The notes: generated by a model not told the origin, from the letters alone. 64,000 bases of DNA from Paraburkholderia sp. BL21I4N1 (GCF_002973525.1 NZ_PVEN01000012.1:1-64000), one strand, 5' to 3'; counted from the first letter of the stretch, positions 8,650-17,815 are shown. Translations and numbers: made by a program.

Positions 8650-9900
8650 TTAAACCGCTTTCATTTCGCGCAGATTGAAGATGTCCTGCTTGCTATACCC
8701 AAGGCCCGCCAGAACTTCGTCCGTGTGTTCTCCCAGCAGTGGCGATGCCGTCACCTCCGGCTTCATATCCGAGAACTTGATCGGGCTGCCCACCGTCAGA
8801 TACGAGCCGCGTTTCTTGTGCGGCACTTCGACAATCGTGCCGCTTGCACGCAACGACGGATCGTTCGCCAGTTCTTTCATGGTCAGCACCGGCGCACACG
8901 GAATGTCGAACTTGCGCAAGATGTCCACTGCTTCGAATTTGGTTTTGTCGGCAAGCCACGCTTCAATCGTCTTGAAGATCTCGAAGATATGCGGCTGACG
9001 CGCTTCCGCGGTCTTGTAGGCCGGATCCTCGATCCATTCGGGTTTGCCGAGCGCCTTGCAGATCGGCTCCCATGCATGGCCCTGAATCGTGAAGTAGATA
9101 TACGCATTCGAGTCCGTTTCCCAACCCTTGCATTTGAGCACCCACCCCGGCTGACCGCCGCCGCCCGCGTTGCCGCCGCGCGGCACCACGTCGCCGAATT
9201 CGCCGTGCGGGTACTGCGGATATTCCTCGAGATAGCCCACCCGCTCCAGCCGCTGCTGGTCGCGCAGTTTCACCCGGCACAGGTTCAGCACGCTGTCCTG
9301 CATCGACACCGCGACCTTCTGCCCTTTGCCGGTCTTGTCGCGCCCCAGCAGCGCGGTCAGAATGCCGATCGCCAGATGCATGCCCGTGTTGCTGTCGCCG
9401 AGCGCCGCCGCGCTGATGGTCGGCGGACCGTCCCAGAAACCGGTGGTGGACGCCGCGCCGCCCGCGCATTGCGCGACGTTTTCATAGACCTTCAGGTCGT
9501 CGTAGTGATGGCCGTCGCTGAAGCCCTTCACCGAAGCCACGATCATCTTCGGATTCAGTTCGTTCAGGCGTTCCCACGAAAAGCCCATCCGATCCAATGC
9601 ACCGGGACCGAAATTCTCGACTAGAACGTCCGATTCACGGATCAGTTTTTCGAGTACTTCCTTGCCTTCGGGTTTTTTCGTGTCCAGTGTCAGCGACTTC
9701 TTGTTGCTGTTGAGCATCGTGAAGTACAGCGCATCGGCGTCCGGTATGTCGCGCAACTGGTTGCGCGTCACGTCGCCGGAACCCGGCCGTTCGACTTTAA
9801 TGACGTCCGCGCCGAACCAGGCGAGCAACTGCGTGCACGCAGGGCCGGCCTGAACGTGCGTGAAGTCGATAATCTTGATGCCGTCGAGAGGTTTGGTCAT
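8650..9900 (-). CDS. frc: Formyl-CoA:oxalate CoA-transferase
   Basis: A 416-residue class III CoA-transferase that moves CoA from formyl-CoA to oxalate, giving oxalyl-CoA for the decarboxylase next door. Similarity to Oxalobacter Frc runs end to end: DFTHVQAGPACTQ with Q17 near the start, the catalytic aspartate D169 in ALGDSN, the glycine loop PRGGNAGGGGQPGW, and PLLGEHTDEVL near the C-terminus. Position 48 is Gln (TRNQLRD) where Oxalobacter has Trp; to my recollection E. coli YfdW also has Gln there. AGGAGA lies upstream of the ATG. It starts 24 bases after oxc ends, so the two are cotranscribed. Confidence 0.96.
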   Translation of the reverse strand: MTKPLDGIKIIDFTHVQAGPACTQLLAWFGADVIKVERPGSGDVTRNQLRDIPDADALYFTMLNSNKKSLTLDTKKPEGKEVLEKLIRESDVLVENFGPGALDRMGFSWERLNELNPKMIVASVKGFSDGHHYDDLKVYENVAQCAGGAASTTGFWDGPPTISAAALGDSNTGMHLAIGILTALLGRDKTGKGQKVAVSMQDSVLNLCRVKLRDQQRLERVGYLEEYPQYPHGEFGDVVPRGGNAGGGGQPGWVLKCKGWETDSNAYIYFTIQGHAWEPICKALGKPEWIEDPAYKTAEARQPHIFEIFKTIEAWLADKTKFEAVDILRKFDIPCAPVLTMKELANDPSLRASGTIVEVPHKKRGSYLTVGSPIKFSDMKPEVTASPLLGEHTDEVLAGLGYSKQDIFNLREMKAV

Positions 9901-9924
9901 GTTGATATCTCCTGGTTTTCCGGA

Positions 9925-11667
9925 TTACTTTTTCGTTGCCGCGCTTTGCGGATTCAGATTGGTGAGGCGGCCGCTTTCCGTGCCGGCCGCTTCGTCGATC
10001 ACGGCGTTGATCAAGGTCGGCTTGCCCGACGAGATCGCTTCGAGCAGCGCCTTCGTGAGCTCTTCCGGCGTCGTTGCGTGGTGTCCGACACCGCCGAACG
10101 CCTCGATCATCCTGTCGTAACGCGCACCCTTAACGAACACGGTCGGCGCGACGTCCTTGCCGCCGGTCGGATTCACGTCCGTGCCGCGATACACGCCGTT
10201 GTTGTTGAAGACGATCGTGCACACCGGCAAGTCGTAACGGCAGATGGTTTCGAGTTCCATGCCGCTGAAACCGAATGCGCTGTCGCCTTCTATCGCGACG
10301 ACCGGCTTGCCGCTCGTCACCGCCGCGCCGATCGCGAAGCCCATGCCGATCCCCATGATTCCCCACGTGCCCGAGTCGAAGCGTTTGCGTGGCTCATACA
10401 TGTCGATGATGCTGCGCGCGTAGTCGAGCGTATTCGCGCCTTCGTTGACGACGTTGATGTCCGGCCGCGTCTTCAGCACATCGCGAATCGCCCGCAACGC
10501 GCTATGGAAATTCATCGGCGACGGATTCTTGTCGAGCGTCGCGGCCATCTTCGCGAGATTCCTGTTCTTGCGTTCGGCGATCGCGGCGGTCCATTCGGTG
10601 TTCGTCTTCATGAAGCTCGTATCGACGCCGGCACGCAGAGCCGCGACGCACGAACCGATATCGCCGATCACCGGCGCGGCAATCGCCACGTTGCTGTCGA
10701 TTTCGGTCGGCGAAATATCCACCTGAATGAACTGCTTCGGCTGCGCGCCCCACGTTTTTCCCTTACCGTGCGACAGCAGCCAGTTCAAACGCGCGCCGAT
10801 CAGCACGACGACGTCGGCGCTCTCCAGCACGAACGAGCGCGCCGCGGACGCCGATTGCTCGTGCGTATCGGGCAGCAGTCCCTTGGCCATCGACATCGGC
10901 AGATAGGGAATGCCGCTTTGCTCGACGAACGCGCGAATCTCCGCGTCGGCCTGCGCGTAAGCCGCCCCCTTGCCGAGCAGAATCAGCGGACGTTTGGCGC
11001 TCTTCAATACGTTGAGCGCGCGTTCGACCGATTCCGGCGCCGGCAATTGACGCGGCGCGGCGTCGACCACTTTCACCAGCGACTGCTGCGCCTTGACGAC
11101 GTCGAGCGTTTGCGCGAGCAGTTTGGCCGGCAGATCCAGATACACGCCACCGGGCCGGCCCGACACCGCGGCACGAATCGCCCGTGCCACGCCAATGCCG
11201 ATGTCTTCCGCGTGCAACACGCGATACGCCGCTTTCGCGTACGGTTTCGCCGCATTCAACTGGTCCATTTCCTCGTAATCGCCCTGCTGCAAATCGACGA
11301 TCTCGCGCTCGCTGGAGCCGCTGATCAGAATCATCGGAAAGCAGTTGGTGGTCGCGTTGGCGAGCGCCGTCAGGCCGTTCAGAAAACCCGGCGCCGACAC
11401 GGTCAGGCAAATGCCCGGCTTTTGCGTCATGAAGCCGGAAATGGCCGCCGCGTTGCCGGCATGCTGCTCGTGGCGAAAGCCGATGAAGCGCATGCCTTCA
11501 GCTTGCGCGAGCCGCGCAAGGTCGGTGATGGGAATACCGACCAGGCCAAAGATGGTGTCGATGTCGTTCAGTTTCAGCGCATCGATGACGAGATGGAATC
11601 CATCGGTCGTCTCGGTGGCCTGCTGTTTCGACGTAACGTCTGCTGCGGGCTGGTCGGCTTCTGCCAT
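9925..11667 (-). CDS. oxc: Oxalyl-CoA decarboxylase (thiamine diphosphate dependent)
   Basis: A 580-residue enzyme that decarboxylates oxalyl-CoA to formyl-CoA and CO2; with Frc this makes a catalytic cycle. The N-terminal pyrimidine domain carries the cofactor-activating Glu at about 67 (GFRHEQHAGNAA). The central domain holds an ADP-type binding region. The C-terminal domain carries the diphosphate motif GDSAFGFSGMELE and ends it with FNNNGVYRG, which includes the active-site Tyr of this family. Length and motifs match the family. AAGGAG lies about 10 bases before the ATG. It sits between the antiporter gene and frc. Confidence 0.96.
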   Translation of the reverse strand: MAEADQPAADVTSKQQATETTDGFHLVIDALKLNDIDTIFGLVGIPITDLARLAQAEGMRFIGFRHEQHAGNAAAISGFMTQKPGICLTVSAPGFLNGLTALANATTNCFPMILISGSSEREIVDLQQGDYEEMDQLNAAKPYAKAAYRVLHAEDIGIGVARAIRAAVSGRPGGVYLDLPAKLLAQTLDVVKAQQSLVKVVDAAPRQLPAPESVERALNVLKSAKRPLILLGKGAAYAQADAEIRAFVEQSGIPYLPMSMAKGLLPDTHEQSASAARSFVLESADVVVLIGARLNWLLSHGKGKTWGAQPKQFIQVDISPTEIDSNVAIAAPVIGDIGSCVAALRAGVDTSFMKTNTEWTAAIAERKNRNLAKMAATLDKNPSPMNFHSALRAIRDVLKTRPDINVVNEGANTLDYARSIIDMYEPRKRFDSGTWGIMGIGMGFAIGAAVTSGKPVVAIEGDSAFGFSGMELETICRYDLPVCTIVFNNNGVYRGTDVNPTGGKDVAPTVFVKGARYDRMIEAFGGVGHHATTPEELTKALLEAISSGKPTLINAVIDEAAGTESGRLTNLNPQSAATKK

Positions 11668-11744
11668 GACTTCTCTCCTTGGTGGCGGGTCGTTATGCGT
11701 TGGGGTGTGAGCGGTGCGTGGGTCGGGTCGTTCAGCGTGGTGGT

Positions 11745-13076
11745 TTATTCACGCGAGCCGCTGGATAAAGGGTGCAGCCGGGTTTCGTTGATCGCCGCGC
11801 CGGCCGGCGCGCCCGAGTTGTCGATCCAGCGCTTCCTCATCGGCGCGAGGACGAACTTCGCGGAGACGGCGGCGGCGATCGATATCACCGCTGCCGAGAT
11901 AAACACCGTGCTCCAGCCGCCGTTCGCCGAGAGCAGCGAGGCAAGCGGCACCAGCATCGACGCGGTGCCCTTCGCGGTATAAAGCGTGCCGGCGTTTGCC
12001 GCGGCGTATTTGCTGCCGAACGTATCCGCACAGGTGGCAGGGAAGATCGAAAAGATTTCGCCCCAGCACAGGAACACGGCGGCGGCGAAGAACATGAATG
12101 CATACGGGTTGTGGCCGAACTGCATCAACCCGAGCAACGCCACGCCTTCGCCGAGAAAGATCATGAACATCGTGTTCTCACGGCCAATGCGGTCCGAAAG
12201 AAAACCGCACAGCGGACGGGTGAAACCGTTGCACAGATTGTCGATTGACAGCGTCATCGTGAGCAGCGGCAGCGTGATGCCCATCAGGCTGATCGGCAAT
12301 TTCGCGAAACCATATTCCTTGGCAATCGGCCCGAGCTGCGCGGTCGCGATAATGCCGCCGGCGGCCACGAACACGAACATCAGATAGAGCACCCAGAACA
12401 GCGGCGAACGGATCATCTCGCCGGGCGTGTAGTCGATCTTGCTGGCCACCACACGTTTAGCCGCGATCGCGCCGACAGGCGGCTTGGGCCGCACCAGCAT
12501 GGTGGCCAGCAGCAGAATGCAAACGCCCTGAAAAATGCCGAAGAACATGAACGTATGCTCGTAACCTGAGCGCTGGATCATGTTGGCGATCGGAATCACC
12601 GTGACGGCCGCGCCGGCGCCGAAGCCCGCCGCGGTCAAGCCGGCGGCGAGGCCGCGCTTGTCCGGAAACCATTTGAGCGCGGTGCCGACGCAGGTGCCGT
12701 ACACGCAGCCCGCACCGATACCGGCAATGACGGCCGCGACGTACAACGCAGCGAGACTGCTTGCATGGGCGTCGATAATCCAGCCGAGCGCCGCGCACAG
12801 CGAGCCGCCGATCACAACGGGACGCGGGCCGAACTTATCGACGAGCCAGCCTTCGACGGGTACGAGCCAGGTTTCGGTGACGATAAAAATCGTGAACGCG
12901 GTTTGAATCGCCGCCTGACCCCAGTGGTGGGCGTTGTCCATCGGCACGACGAACAGCGTCCATGCGTATTGCAGATTCGCCACGAGTCCCATGCACACCA
13001 CGCCGATCGCGAGTTGCGCCCAGCGGTGATGCCAGAACGCGGCGCGGCCGCGCTCCTGTAGATTGGAATGTTCCAT
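11745..13076 (-). CDS. oxlT: Oxalate:formate antiporter, OxlT family (MFS)
   Basis: A 443-residue inner-membrane carrier with twelve predicted helices, expected to exchange oxalate in for formate out and so generate proton-motive force when coupled to Oxc. The N-terminal half has NLQYAWTLFVVPM and VDKFGPRPVV. Two basic residues known to bind dicarboxylate in OxlT have counterparts here: Arg in NGFTRPLCGFLSDR (about 290) and Lys in LYTAKGTASM (about 365). AGGAGA precedes the ATG at 13076. It is the first gene of the oxlT-oxc-frc operon. Substrate is inferred from these residues and from the neighbours. Confidence 0.9.
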   Translation of the reverse strand: MEHSNLQERGRAAFWHHRWAQLAIGVVCMGLVANLQYAWTLFVVPMDNAHHWGQAAIQTAFTIFIVTETWLVPVEGWLVDKFGPRPVVIGGSLCAALGWIIDAHASSLAALYVAAVIAGIGAGCVYGTCVGTALKWFPDKRGLAAGLTAAGFGAGAAVTVIPIANMIQRSGYEHTFMFFGIFQGVCILLLATMLVRPKPPVGAIAAKRVVASKIDYTPGEMIRSPLFWVLYLMFVFVAAGGIIATAQLGPIAKEYGFAKLPISLMGITLPLLTMTLSIDNLCNGFTRPLCGFLSDRIGRENTMFMIFLGEGVALLGLMQFGHNPYAFMFFAAAVFLCWGEIFSIFPATCADTFGSKYAAANAGTLYTAKGTASMLVPLASLLSANGGWSTVFISAAVISIAAAVSAKFVLAPMRKRWIDNSGAPAGAAINETRLHPLSSGSRE

Positions 13077-13514
13077 GTCTGCGTCTCCTGCATATTCCGT
13101 CGCGCTCGAACGGCGCGTGGGACTTACGTGATCGAATCGCTTCGCTGCCGGTCTGAGTGCAATGAAGCGCGAATGGTCGGCCAGAGGGAACTCGTTGTAC
13201 GTGCAACCAGCCGTCGCGGGCGGCGGGTGACGTAGCGTGTCTGAGTGGATGCTGCGCGTGAAGATGGATAAGTAAAAATCAAAACATTTTATGGTTTGTA
13301 TTAGGCATGACTAATACACGGCGTACGGCCCCGCTCCATCAGCCGACGGGTAGCCCGGTTTGTTGCCCGCACGGTGATATCGCCTCGCTGAGGAGGCTTC
13401 GGGTAAACCAACGCATAAACGAAACGCTATGGTTTTTCGAAAAAACTTTGACTGTCGTTTATCGACGCGCCCTTCTACTCTCCGTTCATGCCACTTGCCC
13501 TGAGGAGATTGACC
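13077..13514. promoter_or_regulatory. Divergent promoter region of the oxalate operon
   Basis: About 440 bases separate the divergent starts of oxlT and the small gene at 13515. The middle part, 13265-13320, is AT-rich and contains a clear palindrome, listed separately. A second AT-rich stretch at 13425-13475 could hold the plus-strand promoter. No protein-coding frame is supported here. Confidence 0.6.
13297..13318. promoter_or_regulatory. Palindromic operator candidate upstream of oxlT
   Basis: TGTATTAG-GCATGA-CTAATACA has perfect 8-base arms around a 6-base spacer. It lies about 220 bases upstream of oxlT and about 200 bases upstream of the divergent gene, inside the AT-rich core. A dimeric regulator is the natural reader, but no regulator gene is adjacent. 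Confidence 0.6.
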
Positions 13515-13904
13515 ATGAACGCCTCGCCATTCGACGCATCCGATCTCGCACTCGATGCGGAAGTCCAGGCGCAGTTATGCGCCTACAACGCCGCGTTCGA
13601 CGAACTCGGTCTGCGTTTCCGCTGGGATGTGCACACGCTCGCGTCGCTGGCCGCGATAGAGGGCGAGCGGGAGCAGATCGCGGCCTACATCGAAGCGCAC
13701 CACGCGCATTTGCTGAACGCCTATAGCGCGGCGTTTTTGAGCGAGGCGATTCTGGAGAAAAAGCGTCTGCGCTATCCGGCGTGCCTGCTGATTCGCGCGG
13801 CCGGTGTCCCGTCGACCAATCGCGCGCTGCCTCAGCATGCGGCGAGCGGCCGTCGCGAGCGGCTTTCGTTTGAGATGGAGGTGCCGGCGCTGGCCGGTAT
13901 CTGA
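13515..13904 (+). CDS. Hypothetical protein, divergent from oxlT
   Basis: A 129-residue soluble, mostly helical protein. The start at 13515 is chosen because AGGAGA lies six bases before that ATG; a frame extension back to 13488 lacks this. Features include DELGLRFRWDVHTL, an EGEREQIAAYIEAHH segment and a basic Ser/Arg-rich tail. I do not recognise the family. Its divergent position opposite the oxalate operon, sharing one palindromic promoter region, suggests a related role or regulation. Confidence 0.6.
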   Translation: MNASPFDASDLALDAEVQAQLCAYNAAFDELGLRFRWDVHTLASLAAIEGEREQIAAYIEAHHAHLLNAYSAAFLSEAILEKKRLRYPACLLIRAAGVPSTNRALPQHAASGRRERLSFEMEVPALAGI

Positions 13905-14013
13905 ACGCGGCGCAGCACGCGCCGGACGTTCCTGTGGGGCGTGGTGAAGGGCAAGTGGCCGGGACGTCTCCGGCCCTCGCCCATTTATCGCCCGAAGGCG
14001 TGGCCGTCGCGCG

Positions 14014-14976
14014 TCAGACCGGATTCAACGCGGCACGCCCTGCCAGCACGGCGGCGACGTTGTCCAATGCCGTGAAACCCATCTGGTCGCGCGTCTCGAT
14101 CGTGGCGCTGGCCATGTGGGGTGTCAGGAACACGTTGTCGAGTGTGGCGAAGCGTGGGTCGACGTTGGGCTCGTGCTGGTACACGTCGAGACCCGCGCCG
14201 AATAGATGTCCCGATGTCAGCGCGTCATACAGCGCATCTTCGTCGACCAGGCCGCCACGCGCCGCATTGACGAAGACCGCGCCCTTGCGCAGCAAGCCGA
14301 ACTCTTTTTTCGCCATCAACGGCACGCCGCCGCCCGGCACGTGCAGCGTGAGCACCTCGCATTGCGGCAGCATCTCGTCGAGGCTGGCGTAAAACGTCGC
14401 GCCATTTTCCAGTGCCGCATCCGCGCGCCGGATGTCGGTGTAGATCACGCGCATGCCGAAACTTTGCGCACGCTTCGCGACCGCCCGGCCAATGCGGCCA
14501 AATCCGACGATCCCGAGCGTCTTGCCGTTCACCCGCGTGCCCAGCATGTCGGTCATGCCGAACGACTTACCCCAGCCGTTGCGCATGATTCGTTCGTATT
14601 CCGACGCACGCCGGCAGGCCGCCAGCACCAGCAGAAAAGTGAAATCGGCGGTGCATTCGGTCAACGCGTCGGGCGCGTTCGTGACTGCGATGCCGCGCGC
14701 GCGGGCGGCGGCGACGTCCATATGATCGAAGCCCGCGCTCGCGTTCGCGATGATCTTCACCGTCGCGGGCAGCGCGGCAATATGTTCGGCCTGCAGGCCG
14801 GATTTCTTACCGATCAGGATGGCCGGCACGTCGTGGCGGTTGCAGAAGTCGACGACCGACGCCGAGTCCATATCGGACTCGGTCACGAACGCGTGGAACT
14901 CGGCCTCGGCGCGATTCGCCACGGCGGCGGGGACTTTTCGCGCAATCAGCAGACGGGTGCGGTTTGTTTGCGACAT
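14014..14976 (-). CDS. D-isomer specific 2-hydroxyacid dehydrogenase
   Basis: A 320-residue NAD(P)-dependent enzyme related to glyoxylate/hydroxypyruvate reductases. The start at 14976 follows AAGGA at the usual distance; the frame extends further upstream, but that part runs through the promoter region. The Rossmann motif is GIVGFGRIGRAV (about 160). Catalytic positions are the Arg in NAARGGLVDE (about 235), a Glu in QHEPNVDP (about 267) and the His in LTPHMAS (about 287). It is divergent from the SDR gene and likely shares control with it through two palindromes. The exact hydroxyacid is unknown; a role in C2/C3 acid metabolism next to oxalate genes is inference. Confidence 0.87.
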   Translation of the reverse strand: MSQTNRTRLLIARKVPAAVANRAEAEFHAFVTESDMDSASVVDFCNRHDVPAILIGKKSGLQAEHIAALPATVKIIANASAGFDHMDVAAARARGIAVTNAPDALTECTADFTFLLVLAACRRASEYERIMRNGWGKSFGMTDMLGTRVNGKTLGIVGFGRIGRAVAKRAQSFGMRVIYTDIRRADAALENGATFYASLDEMLPQCEVLTLHVPGGGVPLMAKKEFGLLRKGAVFVNAARGGLVDEDALYDALTSGHLFGAGLDVYQHEPNVDPRFATLDNVFLTPHMASATIETRDQMGFTALDNVAAVLAGRAALNPV

Positions 14977-15036
14977 GATTTTTCCTTCGATGAAGAGATG
15001 TCGAGAGCCTACGAAACCGCCTGTTCGCACGTCAAT

Positions 15037-15055
15037 GTTGATTCGATCAATCAAC
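15037..15055. promoter_or_regulatory. Operator candidate, copy 1
   Basis: GTTGATT-CGATC-AATCAAC, with perfect 7-base arms around 5 bases. It lies about 60 bases upstream of the dehydrogenase start at 14976, where it could block or activate that promoter. The same motif recurs about 141 bases away. Confidence 0.7.
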
Positions 15056-15177
15056 GCCTGCGCCCCCTTCGTGCCGGCGCGGCCCCTATTCCGCCGCCGG
15101 ACGTCTTGCACGCCTTTCCCCGTGATACGGCGTCTCAGGAAAACCCTGGGGCGTTCCCGCCCGCCAAGCCCTTTGAT

Positions 15178-15196
15178 GTTGATTCAATCAATCAAG
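15178..15196. promoter_or_regulatory. Operator candidate, copy 2
   Basis: GTTGATT-CAATC-AATCAAG, one mismatch in the arms, matching copy 1 at 15037 including the flanking AT before it. It lies about 70 bases upstream of the SDR start at 15266, the mirror position of copy 1 relative to its own gene. Confidence 0.7.
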
Positions 15197-15265
15197 CTTG
15201 CTCGACGGCCAGAGCGGATGCAACTCTGTCCTCCATGTTCAATGGAATGCTCAGGAGGAAATGAC

Positions 15266-16024
15266 ATGCCCGCATCGAAGCAATTCGCCGCCGTGACGGG
15301 GGCCGGTTCCGGCATCGGCCGCGCCGCCGCCGTGGCGCTCGCCGAAGCCGGCTTCACCGTCGCGCTGATCGGGCGCCGAGCCGAGCCGCTGCTGGAAACG
15401 AAAGAGATCATCGGCGTGGCCGGTGGCGCGGCGCAGGTCTTTCAGGCCGACGTCGGCCACGCCGCTTCGGTCGATCAGGCGTTTTCGCAGATCGCCGCGG
15501 CATTCGGGCGGCTCGACGTGCTCTTCAATAACGCGGGCCGCAACGCCGGCGCCGTTCCGCTCGAAGACTACGACACCGATTTCTGGAACGACGTCGTGGC
15601 CACCAATCTGACCGGCGTGTTTCTGTGCGCGCGAGCCGCGTATCGTTTGATGAAAGCGCAGTCGCCGCAAGGCGGCCGCATCATCAATAACGGCTCGATC
15701 TCCGCGCACGCGCCGAGGCCGCATACCATCGCCTATACGGCGACCAAGCACGCGGTGACCGGCATTACCCGATCGATTGCACTGGATGGGCGCGCGTTCA
15801 ATATCGCTTGCGGCCAGATCGATATCGGCAACGCCGCCACCTCGCTCACGGAACGGATGAACAAGGGTGTTTTGCAAGCGGACGGACGCCTGGCGCCCGA
15901 AGCGAGAATGGACGTGACGCACGTGGCCAACGCGGTCGTGCACATGGCCAGTCTGCCGCTCGAAGCCAATGTACTGAACATGACCATCATGGCGAGCGCG
16001 ATGCCGTTCGTCGGCCGCGGATAA
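15266..16024 (+). CDS. Short-chain dehydrogenase/reductase
   Basis: A 252-residue classical SDR, an NAD(P)-dependent oxidoreductase. It carries the cofactor motif TGAGSGIG at 11-18, NNAG at 88-91, the structural Asn at 114, and the catalytic Ser144, Tyr157 and Lys161 (YTATK). AGGAGG lies 8 bases before the ATG at 15266, which fixes the start; the frame stays open far upstream only because of base composition. It is followed about 55 bases later by an MFS carrier. The substrate, probably a hydroxy acid or sugar derivative imported by that carrier, is inferred from context only. Confidence 0.88.
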   Translation: MPASKQFAAVTGAGSGIGRAAAVALAEAGFTVALIGRRAEPLLETKEIIGVAGGAAQVFQADVGHAASVDQAFSQIAAAFGRLDVLFNNAGRNAGAVPLEDYDTDFWNDVVATNLTGVFLCARAAYRLMKAQSPQGGRIINNGSISAHAPRPHTIAYTATKHAVTGITRSIALDGRAFNIACGQIDIGNAATSLTERMNKGVLQADGRLAPEARMDVTHVANAVVHMASLPLEANVLNMTIMASAMPFVGRG

Positions 16025-16079
16025 AACCTCATTCAGCCAGATATAAAAAAAATCCACTGGCCACTGTTTGGAGACACCG

Positions 16080-17396
16080 ATGAAAGTCGCAGAGGAACAC
16101 AGCTTGCCGGCTGGCAATCCGGCTTACGCGGACACCACGAAACGCTCCCGAGTCCGCTACGTCGTGCTCTCGATGCTGCTCGTGGCGACCATTCTCAATT
16201 ACGTGGATCGCTCGGCGCTGGGCATCGTCGCGCCGGGTCTGTCGAAAGGGCTGGCGCTCAACCGGATGCAGATGGGCGAGCTGTTCGCAGGCTTCGGCCT
16301 CGCCTATTCCATTGCGCTGGTGCCCGGCGGCGTGCTGACCGACGTTCTGGGTTCACGCCTCGCCTACGCGTTGTCGCTGGTCGGCTGGTCGTTCGCCACG
16401 CTGACGCAGGGTCTCGCGACCGGCTATCACATGTTGCTCGGCTCGCGACTCGCTATCGGCGCGCTCGAGGCGCCGGCCTTTCCGTCGAACGCGCGCGCCG
16501 TGACGTTGTGGTTTCCGGCCCGCGAGCGTGGTTTCGCGACCAGCGTCTACGTGATGGGGCAATACATCGGCACGCCGTTGTTCACCGGCCTGTTGCTGTG
16601 GATTTCCGCCGCGTACGGCTGGCGCACGGTGTTTTTCGTGACGGGCGGCTTCGGCATGCTGTTCAGTCTGATCTGGTATCGGATCTATCGCGACCCCCAG
16701 CACCATGCGAGTGTGAATGCCGCTGAACTGAACTACATCAACGAAGGTGGGGCGGCCACGCGCAAGCCGCGCGAGAAATTCGACTGGCGCCTCGCGCTAA
16801 AGCTGCTCAGCTACCGGCAGGTACTCGCCATCTGCATCGGCAAGTTCTGCAACAACACCTTGCTGGTGTTCTTCACCACCTGGTTCATGACCTATCTGAT
16901 CGAAGCGCGTCACATGTCGATGATGAAGGTGGGGATTTTCCAGGCCCTGCCCTTTATCGGCGCGACGCTCGGCATTCTCGTCGCCGGTTTCCTGTCGGAC
17001 TTCTTTATCCGGCGCGGCGTCTCGCTGTCCACCGCACGCAAGGCGCCGCTCATCATCGGCACGCTGCTCGGCGCGTCGATCGTGCTGGTCAATTTCGTCG
17101 AATCGAACGAGGGAGTGATCGCCATTCTGACGGTCGCGTTCTTCGCGCAAGGCGTCGGCTCGATGTCGTGGGCCGCCGTCTCCGAAATCGCACCGCGCCA
17201 GTACGTGGGTCTCACCAGCAGCATCACCAGTCTCGCGGCCAATATCGCGGCGGTCACCACGCCGCTCATGATCGGCTACATCACCCAGCACACCGGCCAC
17301 TTCTACTGGGCACTCAACCTGATGGGCGCAATCTGCCTGCTCGGGACATTCTCTTACTCCGTGCTGCTGGGGAAACTTTCGCGCATCGAACTGTAA
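16080..17396 (+). CDS. MFS transporter, anion:cation symporter type
   Basis: A 438-residue inner-membrane carrier with about twelve hydrophobic segments. The start is the ATG at 16080, preceded by GGAGA. Early motifs NYVDRSALGIVAPGL and FGLAYSIALVPGGVLTDVLG resemble the sugar-acid and aromatic-acid proton symporters (ExuT, GudP, DgoT group). It lies between the SDR and the VOC protein on the same strand, with short gaps, so the three probably form one transcript. The likely substrate class is an organic or sugar acid. Confidence 0.85.
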   Translation: MKVAEEHSLPAGNPAYADTTKRSRVRYVVLSMLLVATILNYVDRSALGIVAPGLSKGLALNRMQMGELFAGFGLAYSIALVPGGVLTDVLGSRLAYALSLVGWSFATLTQGLATGYHMLLGSRLAIGALEAPAFPSNARAVTLWFPARERGFATSVYVMGQYIGTPLFTGLLLWISAAYGWRTVFFVTGGFGMLFSLIWYRIYRDPQHHASVNAAELNYINEGGAATRKPREKFDWRLALKLLSYRQVLAICIGKFCNNTLLVFFTTWFMTYLIEARHMSMMKVGIFQALPFIGATLGILVAGFLSDFFIRRGVSLSTARKAPLIIGTLLGASIVLVNFVESNEGVIAILTVAFFAQGVGSMSWAAVSEIAPRQYVGLTSSITSLAANIAAVTTPLMIGYITQHTGHFYWALNLMGAICLLGTFSYSVLLGKLSRIEL

Positions 17397-17422
17397 TGCT
17401 GTCGACTCTCCGGAGAAACCGA

Positions 17423-17815
17423 ATGATCGAATTCAAGTGGGACCATCTACAACTGTGCTCGGCGGACGCCGAAGCGACCGCCGCATGGTTCGCGCGCTGC
17501 CTGAACGCCGATATCGTGCGTCGTCCGGGGCGAGTGGATGTGCGGCTGGGTAGCATCAATTTTTTCATCACACCGCTGCAAGACGCGCAGAGCGGCCGGC
17601 CGCTTCAGGGCGAGAAAGCCCAGGGCATCGACCATTTCGGCGTGCTCGTGGACGACCTCGATGCCGCGTTCGACCACCTGTTGCGCTGCGACGCGGAAAT
17701 CGTCGAACCGGTGAAGCAGGTTCGCGCCGGTGTCCGGGCCTGCTTCGTGCGATCGCCGGGCGACATCCTCATCGAGATTCTGGAGCGCCGGCCCGCCGAG
17801 ATGACTTTTACCTGA
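17423..17815 (+). CDS. VOC (glyoxalase/bleomycin resistance) family protein
   Basis: A 130-residue vicinal oxygen chelate protein. Two half-folds are visible: FKWDHLQLCSADAEATAAWF with His8 as a metal ligand, then GIDHFGVLVDDLDAAFDHL with a second His. The end FVRSPGDILIEILE supplies the usual C-terminal Glu. Such proteins isomerise, cleave or bind small oxygenated substrates with a divalent metal. CGGAGA precedes the ATG. It follows the MFS gene by 26 bases. The reaction is not identifiable from sequence. Confidence 0.82.
   Translation: MIEFKWDHLQLCSADAEATAAWFARCLNADIVRRPGRVDVRLGSINFFITPLQDAQSGRPLQGEKAQGIDHFGVLVDDLDAAFDHLLRCDAEIVEPVKQVRAGVRACFVRSPGDILIEILERRPAEMTFT

Noticed and set aside
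9856..11982. 708-codon plus-strand frame
   Set aside because: It is antisense to oxc, has a His/Arg-rich composition and no domain.
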